DNA of 64,000 bases. It comes from DATARH01 sp036268075. GTDB lineage: Bacteria; Pseudomonadota; Alphaproteobacteria; ATCC43930; CGMCC-115725. The stretch lies in assembly GCA_036268075.1 (NCBI GenBank), contig DATAUV010000013.1, positions 80,492 through 144,491 of the forward strand, written 5' to 3'. Both the position numbers and the translations under genes were made by a program. The first letter of the stretch is position 1. Each line of letters opens with the position of its first letter. Under the pieces are notes generated by a model that saw nothing but the letters and a program-made list of their open reading frames with translations, was not told the DNA's origin and did not search any database. Shown here piece by piece: positions 16,878 through 24,723 of this stretch.

Positions 16878-18329
16878 ATGACGCCGTTTGCCGTGCCCGA
16901 CATGACCGCGGCGCTGCCTGAGGTGGTGCTCGTGTGCTCGGCGATGGCGCTGCTCTTGATCGGCGTGTTCCGCGGCGAGGGGTCGAGCAGGCTCGTTTCG
17001 TGGCTGGCGGTGCTGGCGCTGATCGTGACGCTGGCGCTGGCCGCGCGCGCGGGGCTCGCGCGGCACGTCAGCTTCTACGGCATGTTCATCACCGACCCGT
17101 TCGCGGCGTTCATGAAGGCGCTGGTCCTGCTCGGATCGGCGGTGACGATCGTCATGGGCATGCGTTTCTTTGAGGAACACAAGATCGCCCGCTTCGAATT
17201 CCCGGTGCTGGTCCTGCTCGCCAGCACCGGGATGATGGTCATGGTCTCGGCCAACGACCTGATCACGCTCTATCTCGGCATCGAATTGCAAAGCCTGGCG
17301 CTCTACGTCGTCGCCAGCTTCGACCGCGACTCGCGGCGGTCGAGCGAGGCGGGGCTCAAGTATTTTGTGCTGGGGGCGCTCGCGTCGGGAATGCTGCTTT
17401 ACGGCGCCTCGCTCGTGTACGGGTTCAGCGGCACGACCAGTTTCGCCGGGCTCGCGACGGCGCTGAGCGGCAGCGCGACGCCGCCGGCCGGGATGCTGAT
17501 CGGGCTCGTTTTCGTCACGGTCGGGCTCGCCTTCAAGGTGTCGGCGGTGCCGTTCCACATGTGGACGCCCGACGTGTACGAGGGCGCGCCGACGCCGGTG
17601 ACGGCGTTTTTCTCGGTCGCGCCCAAGATGGCGGCGATCGCCCTCTTCATGCGGTTCCTGATCGAGCCGTTCGGGCCGATGCTGGCCGAGTGGCGCCAGA
17701 TCGTGGTGTTCCTGTCGGTCGCCTCGATGGTGCTGGGCGCGGTCGCGGCGATCGCGCAGACCAATATCAAGCGGCTGATGGCGTATAGCTCGATCGGCCA
17801 TGTCGGGTATGCCCTGATCGGGCTCGCCGCGGGAACGCAGGACGGCATCCGCGGCGTTCTCGTCTACATGGCGATCTACCTGTTCATGAATGCGGGCACG
17901 TTCGCGGTGATCCTGTGCATGAAGCAGCGGGGCCGGATGGTCGAGGGCATCAACGACCTCGCCGGCCTCTCGCGCTCGCAGCCGGGGCTGGCGCTGGCGC
18001 TGGGCATCTTCATGTTCGCGATGGCCGGAATCCCGCCGACCGCCGGGTTCTTCTCCAAGCTCTACATCTTTCTCGCCGCCATCGACGCCCATCTGACCGG
18101 GCTCGCGATCATCGGCGTGCTCGCCAGCGTCGTGGGGGCGTTCTATTACCTGCGCATCGTCAAGGTGATGTATTTCGACGAGCCGCAAGGCGCGTTCGAC
18201 CGGCCGATCTCGCCCGAACTGAAGGGCGTCCTGCTGGTGACCGCGATCGTCGTGCTGTTCTTCATCCTGCTGCCCGATCCGCTGGTCGGCGGGGCGCAGA
18301 TCGCGGCGAAATCGCTGTTCGGTCAATGA
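16878..18329 (+). CDS. nuoN: NADH-quinone oxidoreductase subunit N
   Basis: A 483-residue ND2-type antiporter-like subunit with about fourteen transmembrane helices. Typical motifs are LYLGIELQSLALYVVASFDRDS, FKVSAVPFHMWTPDVYEGAPTPVTAFFSVAPK and AYSSIGHVGYALIGLAAG. I chose the ATG at 16878 (MTPFAVPDMTAALPEVVLV), as the longer frame runs through the repeat. It is the last nuo gene and overlaps birA by 4 bases (ATGA). Confidence 0.97.
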   Translation: MTPFAVPDMTAALPEVVLVCSAMALLLIGVFRGEGSSRLVSWLAVLALIVTLALAARAGLARHVSFYGMFITDPFAAFMKALVLLGSAVTIVMGMRFFEEHKIARFEFPVLVLLASTGMMVMVSANDLITLYLGIELQSLALYVVASFDRDSRRSSEAGLKYFVLGALASGMLLYGASLVYGFSGTTSFAGLATALSGSATPPAGMLIGLVFVTVGLAFKVSAVPFHMWTPDVYEGAPTPVTAFFSVAPKMAAIALFMRFLIEPFGPMLAEWRQIVVFLSVASMVLGAVAAIAQTNIKRLMAYSSIGHVGYALIGLAAGTQDGIRGVLVYMAIYLFMNAGTFAVILCMKQRGRMVEGINDLAGLSRSQPGLALALGIFMFAMAGIPPTAGFFSKLYIFLAAIDAHLTGLAIIGVLASVVGAFYYLRIVKVMYFDEPQGAFDRPISPELKGVLLVTAIVVLFFILLPDPLVGGAQIAAKSLFGQ

Positions 18330-19069
18330 CCGAGGGGTTTCGGCTGCTGCGCTACGAAACCCTCGGCAGCACCAATGACGAGGCAAAGCGGCTGGCGCGC
18401 GAGGGCGCGGCGGCGGGCACGATCGTCTACGCGATGACGCAGACCGCCGGGCGCGGGCGGCGCGGGCGGGAATGGGTCTCGCCGGCGACCGGCAACCTCT
18501 ATTCGTCGCTGCTGTGGCGGCCGGATTGCCCGGTGGCGAGCGCGGCCCAGCTCGGCTTTGTCGCGGCGCTCGCGGTTGCCGACGGGCTCGACCCGCTGCT
18601 GCCGCCGGGCGCGCGGCTGCGCCTCAAATGGCCGAACGATGTGTTGCTCAACGGCAAGAAAGTGTCCGGCATCCTGCTCGAATCGGAAACCGGCGGCGCG
18701 GCGCTCGACTTCGTCGTGGTCGGGATCGGCGTCAACCTCGCCAGCTCGCCGCGCGGGACCGAGACCGCCGCGACCTCGCTCGCCGAGGAGGGCGTGACGG
18801 GGGTGAGCCCGGAAACCATGCTGGCGGGCCTCACGGACGGCTTCGCGCGCTGGGAGGGGCGGTGGCGTCAGAACGGGTTCCCGGCGGTCCGTGCGGCCTG
18901 GCTCGCCCGCGCCGGCGGCTTGGGAGAGGACATCCGCGTGCGGCTGGAGCGCGAGACGCTCCACGGCCGCTTCCTCGACCTCGACGAGGCCGGGGCGCTG
19001 CTGCTGGGGCAGGAAAGCGGCCAGCGGCGCATCGCGGCGGGCGACATCTTCCCGATTGCGGGGTGGTGA
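18326..19069 (+). CDS. birA: Biotin--[acetyl-CoA-carboxylase] ligase
   Basis: A 247-residue catalytic-only biotin protein ligase, which activates biotin to biotinyl-AMP and transfers it to the BCCP lysine. It has the adenylate loop GRGRRGREWVSP near residues 43-54 and KWPNDVLLNGKKVSGIL near 103-119. There is no N-terminal winged helix, so it should not act as the E. coli-type repressor. It overlaps nuoN by 4 bases and precedes coaX, a common alphaproteobacterial order. Confidence 0.95.
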   Translation: MTEGFRLLRYETLGSTNDEAKRLAREGAAAGTIVYAMTQTAGRGRRGREWVSPATGNLYSSLLWRPDCPVASAAQLGFVAALAVADGLDPLLPPGARLRLKWPNDVLLNGKKVSGILLESETGGAALDFVVVGIGVNLASSPRGTETAATSLAEEGVTGVSPETMLAGLTDGFARWEGRWRQNGFPAVRAAWLARAGGLGEDIRVRLERETLHGRFLDLDEAGALLLGQESGQRRIAAGDIFPIAGW

Positions 19070-19070
19070 G

Positions 19071-19847
19071 ATGCTGCTGGCGATCGATTCGGGCAACACC
19101 AATGCGGTCTTCGCGGTCTATGCCGGCGACGAGCTGAAGGCGTCGTGGCGGATCTCGACGAACGCCCGCCGTACCGCCGACGAATACGCGATCTGGCTGA
19201 CCCAGCTTTTGTCGCTGGCCGGGCTCAAGACCGGCGATATCGACGCGGCGATCATCGGCAACGTCGTGCCCGACGCGATGTTCAACCTGATCCAGCTTTG
19301 CCAGCGCTACTTGAGTTGCGACCCGCTGGTGGTCGGGCGCGAGAATTGCGCACCGGGGATCGGGATCGATGTCGACATGCCGGCCAAGGATGTCGGCGCC
19401 GACCGCGTCGCGAACTCGGTCGCCGCCGTCGATCGCTACAAGCCGCCGCTGATCGTCGTCGATTTCGGCACCGCGACCAATTTCGACATCGTCGACAAGA
19501 GTGGCAGCTACTGCGGCGGCGTCATCGCGCCGGGGCCGAATTTGTCGCTGCAGGCGCTGGAGATGGCGGCGGCGCAGTTGCCGCATGTCGCGCTGACCAA
19601 GCCGCAGGCCGTGGTCGGCCGCGCGACGGTGCCGGCGATGCAGTCGGGCGTGTTCTGGGGCTATGTCGGGCTCATTGAGGGGCTGGTGCGGCGCATTCGC
19701 GAGGAGCGGAAGGAAAAAATGGGGGTGATCGCGACCGGCGGGCTTGCGCCGCTTTTCGCCAGCGCGACCGATGTGATCGAGACCGTCGACCGCGACCTGA
19801 CGCTGTGGGGTTTGCGCCTCATCTATCGCCACAACACCAACAAATGA
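19071..19847 (+). CDS. coaX: Type III pantothenate kinase
   Basis: A 258-residue CoaX, which phosphorylates pantothenate in the first step of coenzyme A synthesis. The ASKHA-fold phosphate loop is DSGNTNAVFAV at residues 6-16. The metal and pantothenate site is in VVDFGTATNFDIV, and GGVIAPG and ATGGLAPLF are further family motifs. The ATG lies one base after the birA TGA. The stop overlaps the RNase J start. Confidence 0.96.
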   Translation: MLLAIDSGNTNAVFAVYAGDELKASWRISTNARRTADEYAIWLTQLLSLAGLKTGDIDAAIIGNVVPDAMFNLIQLCQRYLSCDPLVVGRENCAPGIGIDVDMPAKDVGADRVANSVAAVDRYKPPLIVVDFGTATNFDIVDKSGSYCGGVIAPGPNLSLQALEMAAAQLPHVALTKPQAVVGRATVPAMQSGVFWGYVGLIEGLVRRIREERKEKMGVIATGGLAPLFASATDVIETVDRDLTLWGLRLIYRHNTNK

Positions 19848-21535
19848 AGGCTCCCAAGGCCGCCGCGGCCTCCCATTTCTGCGACCGGGACCGGGATTCG
19901 CTGTTTTTCGTGCCCCTCGGCGGGTCCGGCGAGATCGGGATGAACCTCAACCTCTACGCCTATGGCGGGAAGTGGCTGATGCTCGATTGCGGCGTGACCT
20001 TTGGCGACGACAGCCAGCCGGGGCTCGACGTCGTGATGCCCGACCCGCAATTCATCGTCGAGCGCCGCGACAAGCTCCTGGGCATCGTCGCGACGCACGC
20101 GCATGAGGACCATATCGGCGCGATCCCCTATCTGTGGCCAAAGCTCCGTTGCCCGATCTGGGCGACGCCGTTCACCGCCTCGTTGTTGCGCGCGAAGCTC
20201 AAGGAGGTCGGGCTCCTCGACAAGGTTCCGATCACGATCGTGCCGATGTCGGGCAAGTTCGAGATCGGGCCGTTCGGGCTCGAGCTGATCACGCTGACCC
20301 ATTCGATCCCCGAGCCCAACGCGGTGGTGATCCGCACCCCGGTCGGCACGGTATTGCACAGCGGCGACTGGAAGTTCGACCCCGACCCGCTGGTCGGCGA
20401 CGTGACCGACGAGGCGGCGCTGCGCCGGATCGGCGACGAGGGCGTGCTGGCGCTGGTGTGCGACTCGACCAATGCGCTCAAGCCCGGGTCGTCGCGCTCC
20501 GAGGGCGAATTGCGCGAGTCGCTGACCGAGCTGATCGGCCGCTATGACGGGCGGGTCGCGGTGGCGTGCTTTGCGTCGAACGTCGCGCGGCTGTCGACGA
20601 TCGCGAAAGCCGCGCAGGCGCATGGGCGCGACGTGGCGCTGGTCGGGCGCTCGCTGCACCGGATCGACGCGGCCGCGCGCGAGAACGGCTATCTGACCGA
20701 CCTCCCGCGGTTTCTGACCGAGGACGAGGCCGGCTATGTCCCGCGCGACAAGCTCCTGGTGATCTGCACCGGCAGCCAGGGCGAGCCGCGCGCGGCGCTC
20801 AGCCGCATCGCCCGCGACGACCATGCCCATGTGACGCTGGAGGCCGGCGACGTCGTGATCTTCTCGTCGAAGATCATCCCTGGCAACGAGAAGGCGATCG
20901 GGCGGCTGCAGAATTCGCTCAGCAAGCTTGGCGTCGAGATCGTCACCGAGGGCGACGAGTTCGTCCACGTCTCCGGCCATCCGAGCCAGGACGAGCTGAC
21001 GCGCATGTACCAGATGGTGCGCCCGCGCGTGGCGATCCCGGTGCATGGCGAGTCGCGTCACCTCGCGGTCCACGCCGAGATCGCGCGGGCCTGCCAGGTC
21101 ACCGAGGCGCTGGTGATCGAGAACGGCGCCGTGGTGCGGCTCGACGCGTATGGCGGCTCGGTGGTCGACGAGGTGCCGGTCGGGCGCGTCGCCGCCGACG
21201 GCAGCGAGCTTTTGCCGATCGGCGGCACGGCGCTCAGGCAGCGGCGGCGCATCGGCGCCGACGGCGGCGCGGTCGCGAGCGTCGTCGTCGATCGCAAGGG
21301 ACTTCTGATGGCGCCGCCCAAGGTCACGCTGTTCGGGCTGGGCGAGGGGGCGGCGGTGCCGGAGATCGCCGCCGCGCTGGGCAAGATCGTCGCCGATACG
21401 GTCGAGACGATGCCGGCGCCCCTGCGCCGCGACGACGACGCACTGGCCGAGGCCGCCCGCCGCGCGCTCCGCCGCGGCATCAGCGACCGGCTTGGCAAGC
21501 GTCCACTGATCGAGATCCAGCTCGTGAGGCTTTAG
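19844..21535 (+). CDS. rnj: Ribonuclease J
   Basis: A 563-residue metallo-beta-lactamase/beta-CASP RNase with 5'-3' exo- and endonuclease activity in mRNA decay and rRNA processing. It has the zinc motif HAHEDHIGA near residues 85-93, PLGGSGEIGMN near the N-terminus, HSGDWKFDP, and beta-CASP motifs CTGSQGEPRAAL and VHVSGHPSQDEL. The start ATG overlaps the coaX stop. Position after birA-coaX is conserved in alphaproteobacteria. Confidence 0.97.
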   Translation: MKAPKAAAASHFCDRDRDSLFFVPLGGSGEIGMNLNLYAYGGKWLMLDCGVTFGDDSQPGLDVVMPDPQFIVERRDKLLGIVATHAHEDHIGAIPYLWPKLRCPIWATPFTASLLRAKLKEVGLLDKVPITIVPMSGKFEIGPFGLELITLTHSIPEPNAVVIRTPVGTVLHSGDWKFDPDPLVGDVTDEAALRRIGDEGVLALVCDSTNALKPGSSRSEGELRESLTELIGRYDGRVAVACFASNVARLSTIAKAAQAHGRDVALVGRSLHRIDAAARENGYLTDLPRFLTEDEAGYVPRDKLLVICTGSQGEPRAALSRIARDDHAHVTLEAGDVVIFSSKIIPGNEKAIGRLQNSLSKLGVEIVTEGDEFVHVSGHPSQDELTRMYQMVRPRVAIPVHGESRHLAVHAEIARACQVTEALVIENGAVVRLDAYGGSVVDEVPVGRVAADGSELLPIGGTALRQRRRIGADGGAVASVVVDRKGLLMAPPKVTLFGLGEGAAVPEIAAALGKIVADTVETMPAPLRRDDDALAEAARRALRRGISDRLGKRPLIEIQLVRL

Positions 21536-21553
21536 GGGTGATGCCCAATAATT

Positions 21554-21612
21554 GGACCGCGGGCGTCCCGCCCGCTCTTTCCTGCAAGATGCGGGCGGGA
21601 CGCCCGCGGTCC
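21554..21612. repeat. Perfect GC-rich inverted repeat after rnj
   Basis: 22-base arms GGACCGCGGGCGTCCCGCCC(GC) at 21554-21575 and their exact reverse complement at 21591-21612 flank a 15-base loop. It could serve as a transcript end for the birA-coaX-rnj unit, although no T-run follows. A shorter relative with the same GCGGGCGTCCCGCCCGC core is at 46370-46435. Confidence 0.8.
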
Positions 21613-21627
21613 ATACGGAGCGCCTGA

Positions 21628-22032
21628 ATGATCGGCCGGCTCAATCATGTCGCGATCGTCGTGTCCGACCTCGACATGGCTGCCGCGACCTATCGCGGCG
21701 TGCTCGGGGCGACCGTCTCGCCGCCGCAGGCTTTGCCCGAGCACGGCGTCACGGTGGTCTTCGTCGAATTGCCAAACACCCATATCGAGCTCTTGCAGCC
21801 GCTCGGCGACAAATCGCCCGTGCGCGATTTTCTCGCGCGTAATCCATCGGGCGGCATGCATCATGTCTGCTATGAGGTCGCGGATATCCGGGCTGCTCGC
21901 GATCGCCTCGCCGAATCGGGCGCGCGGGTGTTGGGCGACGGCGAACCGAAGCCGGGCGCGCACGGCAAGCCGGTGCTGTTCCTGCACCCAAAGGATTTCT
22001 GTGGCACGCTGATCGAGTTGGAACAGGCGTAG
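21628..22032 (+). CDS. mce: Methylmalonyl-CoA epimerase
   Basis: A 134-residue VOC-fold enzyme that interconverts (R)- and (S)-methylmalonyl-CoA in propionate metabolism. It begins MIGRLNHVAIVVSDLDMAAATYR, with the metal His in NHVAIVV. Other metal-site residues are in NTHIELLQPLG and GGMHHVCYEV, and the final Glu in GTLIELEQ. The length matches the family. It precedes DUF1467 as in many alphaproteobacteria. Confidence 0.93.
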   Translation: MIGRLNHVAIVVSDLDMAAATYRGVLGATVSPPQALPEHGVTVVFVELPNTHIELLQPLGDKSPVRDFLARNPSGGMHHVCYEVADIRAARDRLAESGARVLGDGEPKPGAHGKPVLFLHPKDFCGTLIELEQA

Positions 22033-22037
22033 GATAG

Positions 22038-22274
22038 ATGGGCTGGCTCACCGGGATCGTCGTCTATTGGTTGACGTGGTGGGTCGTGCTGTTCGCCGTC
22101 CTGCCGCTGTGGGTGTCGACGGCCGATCTGGACGCGCCCGGGGGCGCGGTCGGGGCGCCGAAGCGGACGTACCTGCCGCGCAAGCTCGCGGTGACCTCGG
22201 TGGTGGCCGGGGTGATCTGGATCGGCATCTACATCTGCGTGCACGAGCCGTGGTTCAGCTTTCGCGGGTCGTGA
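22038..22274 (+). CDS. DUF1467 family small membrane protein
   Basis: A 78-residue protein with two transmembrane helices (about 3-25 and 51-70). They flank a cytosolic loop that contains the family motif PKRTYLPRKLAVTSVVAGVIW. The function is unknown. It lies 5 bases after mce, its usual neighbour in alphaproteobacteria. Confidence 0.9.
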   Translation: MGWLTGIVVYWLTWWVVLFAVLPLWVSTADLDAPGGAVGAPKRTYLPRKLAVTSVVAGVIWIGIYICVHEPWFSFRGS

Positions 22275-22275
22275 G

Positions 22276-22836
22276 ATGAGCGCCGCTTATTGCCTCGCCG
22301 CGCCGGCGCACCCGCTGCACGGTCCCTATCACGACACCGAATACGGCTTTCCATCGGCCGACGAGTCGGTTTTGTTCGAGCGGCTGGTGCTCGAGATCAA
22401 CCAGGCCGGACTGTCGTGGCTGACCGTGCTGCAAAAGCGATCGGCGTTCCGCGCCGCCTTTGCCGATTTTTCGGTGGACCGAGTCGCCGCGTTCGACGAC
22501 AGCGACCGTGAACGGCTGATGGCCGATGCCGGGATCATCCGCAACCGGCTCAAGATCGCCGCCGTCATCGACAACGCCCGTCGGATCAAGGAGTTCCGGG
22601 ATAGCCATGGCTCGCTCGACGCCTGGCTGCACACCCACCATCCACTGTCGAAGCCCGACTGGGTCAAACTTTTCAAAAAGAATTTTCGCTTCACGGGCGG
22701 CGAGATCGTCGGCGAATTTTTGATGAGTCTCGGGTATCTGGCGGGCGCGCACGTAGCGGATTGCCCGATCTACGCGAGGGTCGTCGCGCTGTCGCCACCC
22801 TGGGCACAAGACGGTGGAATTATTTCTGGCCCTTAA
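22276..22836 (+). CDS. tag: DNA-3-methyladenine glycosylase I
   Basis: A 186-residue base-excision glycosylase that removes N3-methyladenine. The N-terminus has YCLAAPAHPLHGPYHDTEYG (zinc Cys and the substrate-contacting region), then LFERLVLEINQAGLSWLTVLQKR. The C-terminal GAHVADCPIYARV carries the zinc His and Cys. It starts 1 base after the DUF1467 stop, so it is probably cotranscribed. Many alphaproteobacteria have proS at about this position instead. Confidence 0.93.
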   Translation: MSAAYCLAAPAHPLHGPYHDTEYGFPSADESVLFERLVLEINQAGLSWLTVLQKRSAFRAAFADFSVDRVAAFDDSDRERLMADAGIIRNRLKIAAVIDNARRIKEFRDSHGSLDAWLHTHHPLSKPDWVKLFKKNFRFTGGEIVGEFLMSLGYLAGAHVADCPIYARVVALSPPWAQDGGIISGP

Positions 22837-22860
22837 CGCAAAATACGTGGGCAGGGCAAA

Positions 22861-22889
22861 TTGACGCGCTGATTGTTCATCGCTATGTC
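22861..22889 (+). promoter_or_regulatory. Candidate sigma-70 promoter of the RiPP cassette
   Basis: TTGACG (22861-22866), a 17-base spacer and TATGTC (22884-22889) make a close match to the housekeeping consensus. It lies after the tag gene and about 135 bases before the precursor start. The transcript would begin near 22896 and have a leader of about 130 bases. No riboswitch was recognised in that leader. Confidence 0.55.
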
Positions 22890-23027
22890 TTAGCCCAGGG
22901 ATGATCACCGCTCGGGTGACGTATCTCACAGGTCCGGGGGGAGTGCGGGTCCGCGCTCCGGGCAACATTCGGCGGGGCGACCGCCTCGTCGAAAAAAGGC
23001 CGACCGGTCGCGATGATGGAGGAACCG

Positions 23028-23357
23028 TTGTCCTTGCGGCAAAAGTATTTAAAGACGGTGACTTACTTGATGCCGGCCGGCGCCCTCGGCGTTTCGCTGG
23101 CGCTCGGTGCCGCGGCCCCGGCCACGGCGAGCGAAGAGCCGCAGGGCGCGCAGCCCTCCGCGGTCGAGAAGGCCAAGGTCTCCGAGCGGCTCGCAGCGGT
23201 GCGCGACGCCGTGTCGACAGTCGACGCTGAGCGCGCGGCCGGCGCCAAGGCCAGCGGGCAGCTCGCCTGGGGCAATTGGGGCTTCGGCTTTGGCTGGCCG
23301 AACTGGAACAACTGGCACAACTGGCGGAATTGGGGGAACTGGTTCCGCAACTGGTAA
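23028..23357 (+). CDS. grrA: GrrA/OscA1-type cyclophane RiPP precursor peptide
   Basis: A ribosomal peptide precursor of about 109 residues. A hydrophobic signal-like segment (LMPAGALGVSLALGAAAPATAS) is followed by a charged leader (VEKAKVSERLAAVRDAVSTVDAERA). The C-terminal core of about 29 residues has nine Trp, six of them in Trp-X-Asn triplets, ending in Trp at the stop. I favour TTG at 23028 because GGAGG (23018-23022) sits 5 bases before it; in-frame ATGs at 23013 and 23016 lie before that site. The maturase follows 21 bases later. In related systems each aromatic-X-X triplet becomes a cyclophane, so Trp-X-Asn crosslinks are inferred here. Confidence 0.85.
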   Translation: MSLRQKYLKTVTYLMPAGALGVSLALGAAAPATASEEPQGAQPSAVEKAKVSERLAAVRDAVSTVDAERAAGAKASGQLAWGNWGFGFGWPNWNNWHNWRNWGNWFRNW

Positions 23358-23378
23358 TCCGGGATCGAGCGTCGGGCC

Positions 23379-24605
23379 ATGGCGCGCCCGCGCGCTGACG
23401 ACCGACCGAGCGCGGCGCCCGGCCCCGATGGGCCGGGAACCGCCGTTCGGCCGCAAATCCAGTTGCTGGTCGTCCAGCCGACTCCGTTTTGCAACATCGA
23501 CTGCCGCTACTGCTATCTGCCCGACCGGGCGGACAGATCGGTGGTGGCGGACGCTACGCTGCGCAACCTGTTCGCCCAGGTCTTCGCGACCGGATGGGCG
23601 GCCGACGGGCTGAGCGTCGTCTGGCACGCCGGCGAACCGACCGTGTTGCCGGCCGAATGGTATCGGCGCGCTTTTCGCCTGATCGACGAATTGCGCCCGG
23701 GCGACCTCAAGATCAGCCACTCGTTCCAGACCAACGGCACGCTGATCGACGACGGTTGGTGCCGCTTCTTCGCGGAGGAGGGCATCAATGTCGGGGTCAG
23801 CATCGACGGACCGAAGCACCTGCACGACAAAAACCGCGTGACCCGCGCCGGCCGCGGCACCTGGGACAAGGCGGTCGCCGGCATCCGGCTCCTGCGCCGG
23901 CACGGCGTGCCGTTCCACGTGATCTCGGTGCTGTCGGCGGAGAGCCTTGCGAGCCCGCGCGAGATGTTCGACTTCTACGTCGCCGAGGGGATCGAGCACG
24001 TCTGCTTCAACGTCGAGGAGAGCGAGGGCGAGCACGTCTCGGAATCGTTCGCCACGGCCGGGATCGATCGGCTCTACTACCGCTTTCTCAGCGAGTTCTG
24101 GCGGCTGTCCGCCGGCGCGCCGGGCAAGATCAACTTCATCCGCGAGATCGACGACGCGACGCGGCAGGTGTTGCGGCCGGCCGAGGCGGGGTTCCTCAAC
24201 CAGCTCGTCGAGCCGTTCGCGGTGACGAGCATGGATTGGCGCGGCAACGTCGCGACGTTCTCGCCGGAATTGCTCGGGCTCAAGAATGCCGAATACGACG
24301 ATTTCATCATCGGCAACGTCAACCGCGAGACCCTGGCCGAGATGGCGCAGCGCCCGGTCCTGGCGCGGATGCTCACGGATATCCGTGCCGGGGTGGCGCT
24401 GTGCCGCGAGCGCTGCGAGTATTTCAGCGTGTGCGGCGGCGGGGAGCCGGTCAACAAGCTGTTCGAGAACGGCGGGTTCGCGACGGCCGAGACGACCTAT
24501 TGCCGGATGACGAAGATGCGGGCGACCGACCTCGTGCTCGACCGGCTCGAACGGGTGGAACCGGGTATCGAATTGGTGGCCGGCGTAGCCGAGCCGGCCG
24601 TGTGA
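23379..24605 (+). CDS. grrM: Radical SAM/SPASM peptide maturase, GRRM family
   Basis: A 408-residue radical SAM enzyme. The SAM-cluster motif CNIDCRYCYLP lies near residues 39-49. GEPTVLP and FQTNGTLIDDGW are the next radical SAM core motifs. The C-terminal SPASM region has CRERCEYFSVCGGGEPVNKLFENGGF and a final TTYCRMTK, ligating auxiliary clusters. The first 28 residues are Pro/Ala/Asp-rich and may be dispensable or a mis-set start. By family knowledge it joins Trp side chains to the beta-carbon of the third residue of Trp-X-Asn triplets in the adjacent precursor. It probably acts in the cytoplasm before export. Confidence 0.92.
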   Translation: MARPRADDRPSAAPGPDGPGTAVRPQIQLLVVQPTPFCNIDCRYCYLPDRADRSVVADATLRNLFAQVFATGWAADGLSVVWHAGEPTVLPAEWYRRAFRLIDELRPGDLKISHSFQTNGTLIDDGWCRFFAEEGINVGVSIDGPKHLHDKNRVTRAGRGTWDKAVAGIRLLRRHGVPFHVISVLSAESLASPREMFDFYVAEGIEHVCFNVEESEGEHVSESFATAGIDRLYYRFLSEFWRLSAGAPGKINFIREIDDATRQVLRPAEAGFLNQLVEPFAVTSMDWRGNVATFSPELLGLKNAEYDDFIIGNVNRETLAEMAQRPVLARMLTDIRAGVALCRERCEYFSVCGGGEPVNKLFENGGFATAETTYCRMTKMRATDLVLDRLERVEPGIELVAGVAEPAV

Positions 24606-24694
24606 CGGGCGGCCCGTGGCCGCCTGGTGGAACCAAGACGGGCGGCCCGTGGCCGCCTGGTGTGACCAAGACGGGCGGCCCGTGGCCGCCTGGG
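24604..24694 (+). repeat. Three tandem 33-bp hairpin units between maturase and partner gene
   Basis: Units start at 24604, 24637 and 24670. The first two are full length, differing only near their 3' ends (TGGTGGAACCAA against TGGTGTGACCAA), and the third is truncated. Each contains GGCGGCC-CGT-GGCCGCC, a 7-bp stem with a 3-base loop, so the transcript could form three hairpins in series. The first unit overlaps the maturase stop codon. Confidence 0.9.
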
Positions 24695-24723
24695 GGTAAT
24701 GGCCTATTTATCGGAGGAAGGGG

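Noticed and set aside
16656..18386. 576-residue minus-strand frame across nuoN
   Set aside because: It is antisense to nuoN and to a palindromic repeat, is highly charged and repetitive, and has no family match.
22896..23012. Riboswitch in the leader of the RiPP cassette
   Set aside because: The leader is GC-rich with no known riboswitch core; no conserved structure could be recognised by eye.
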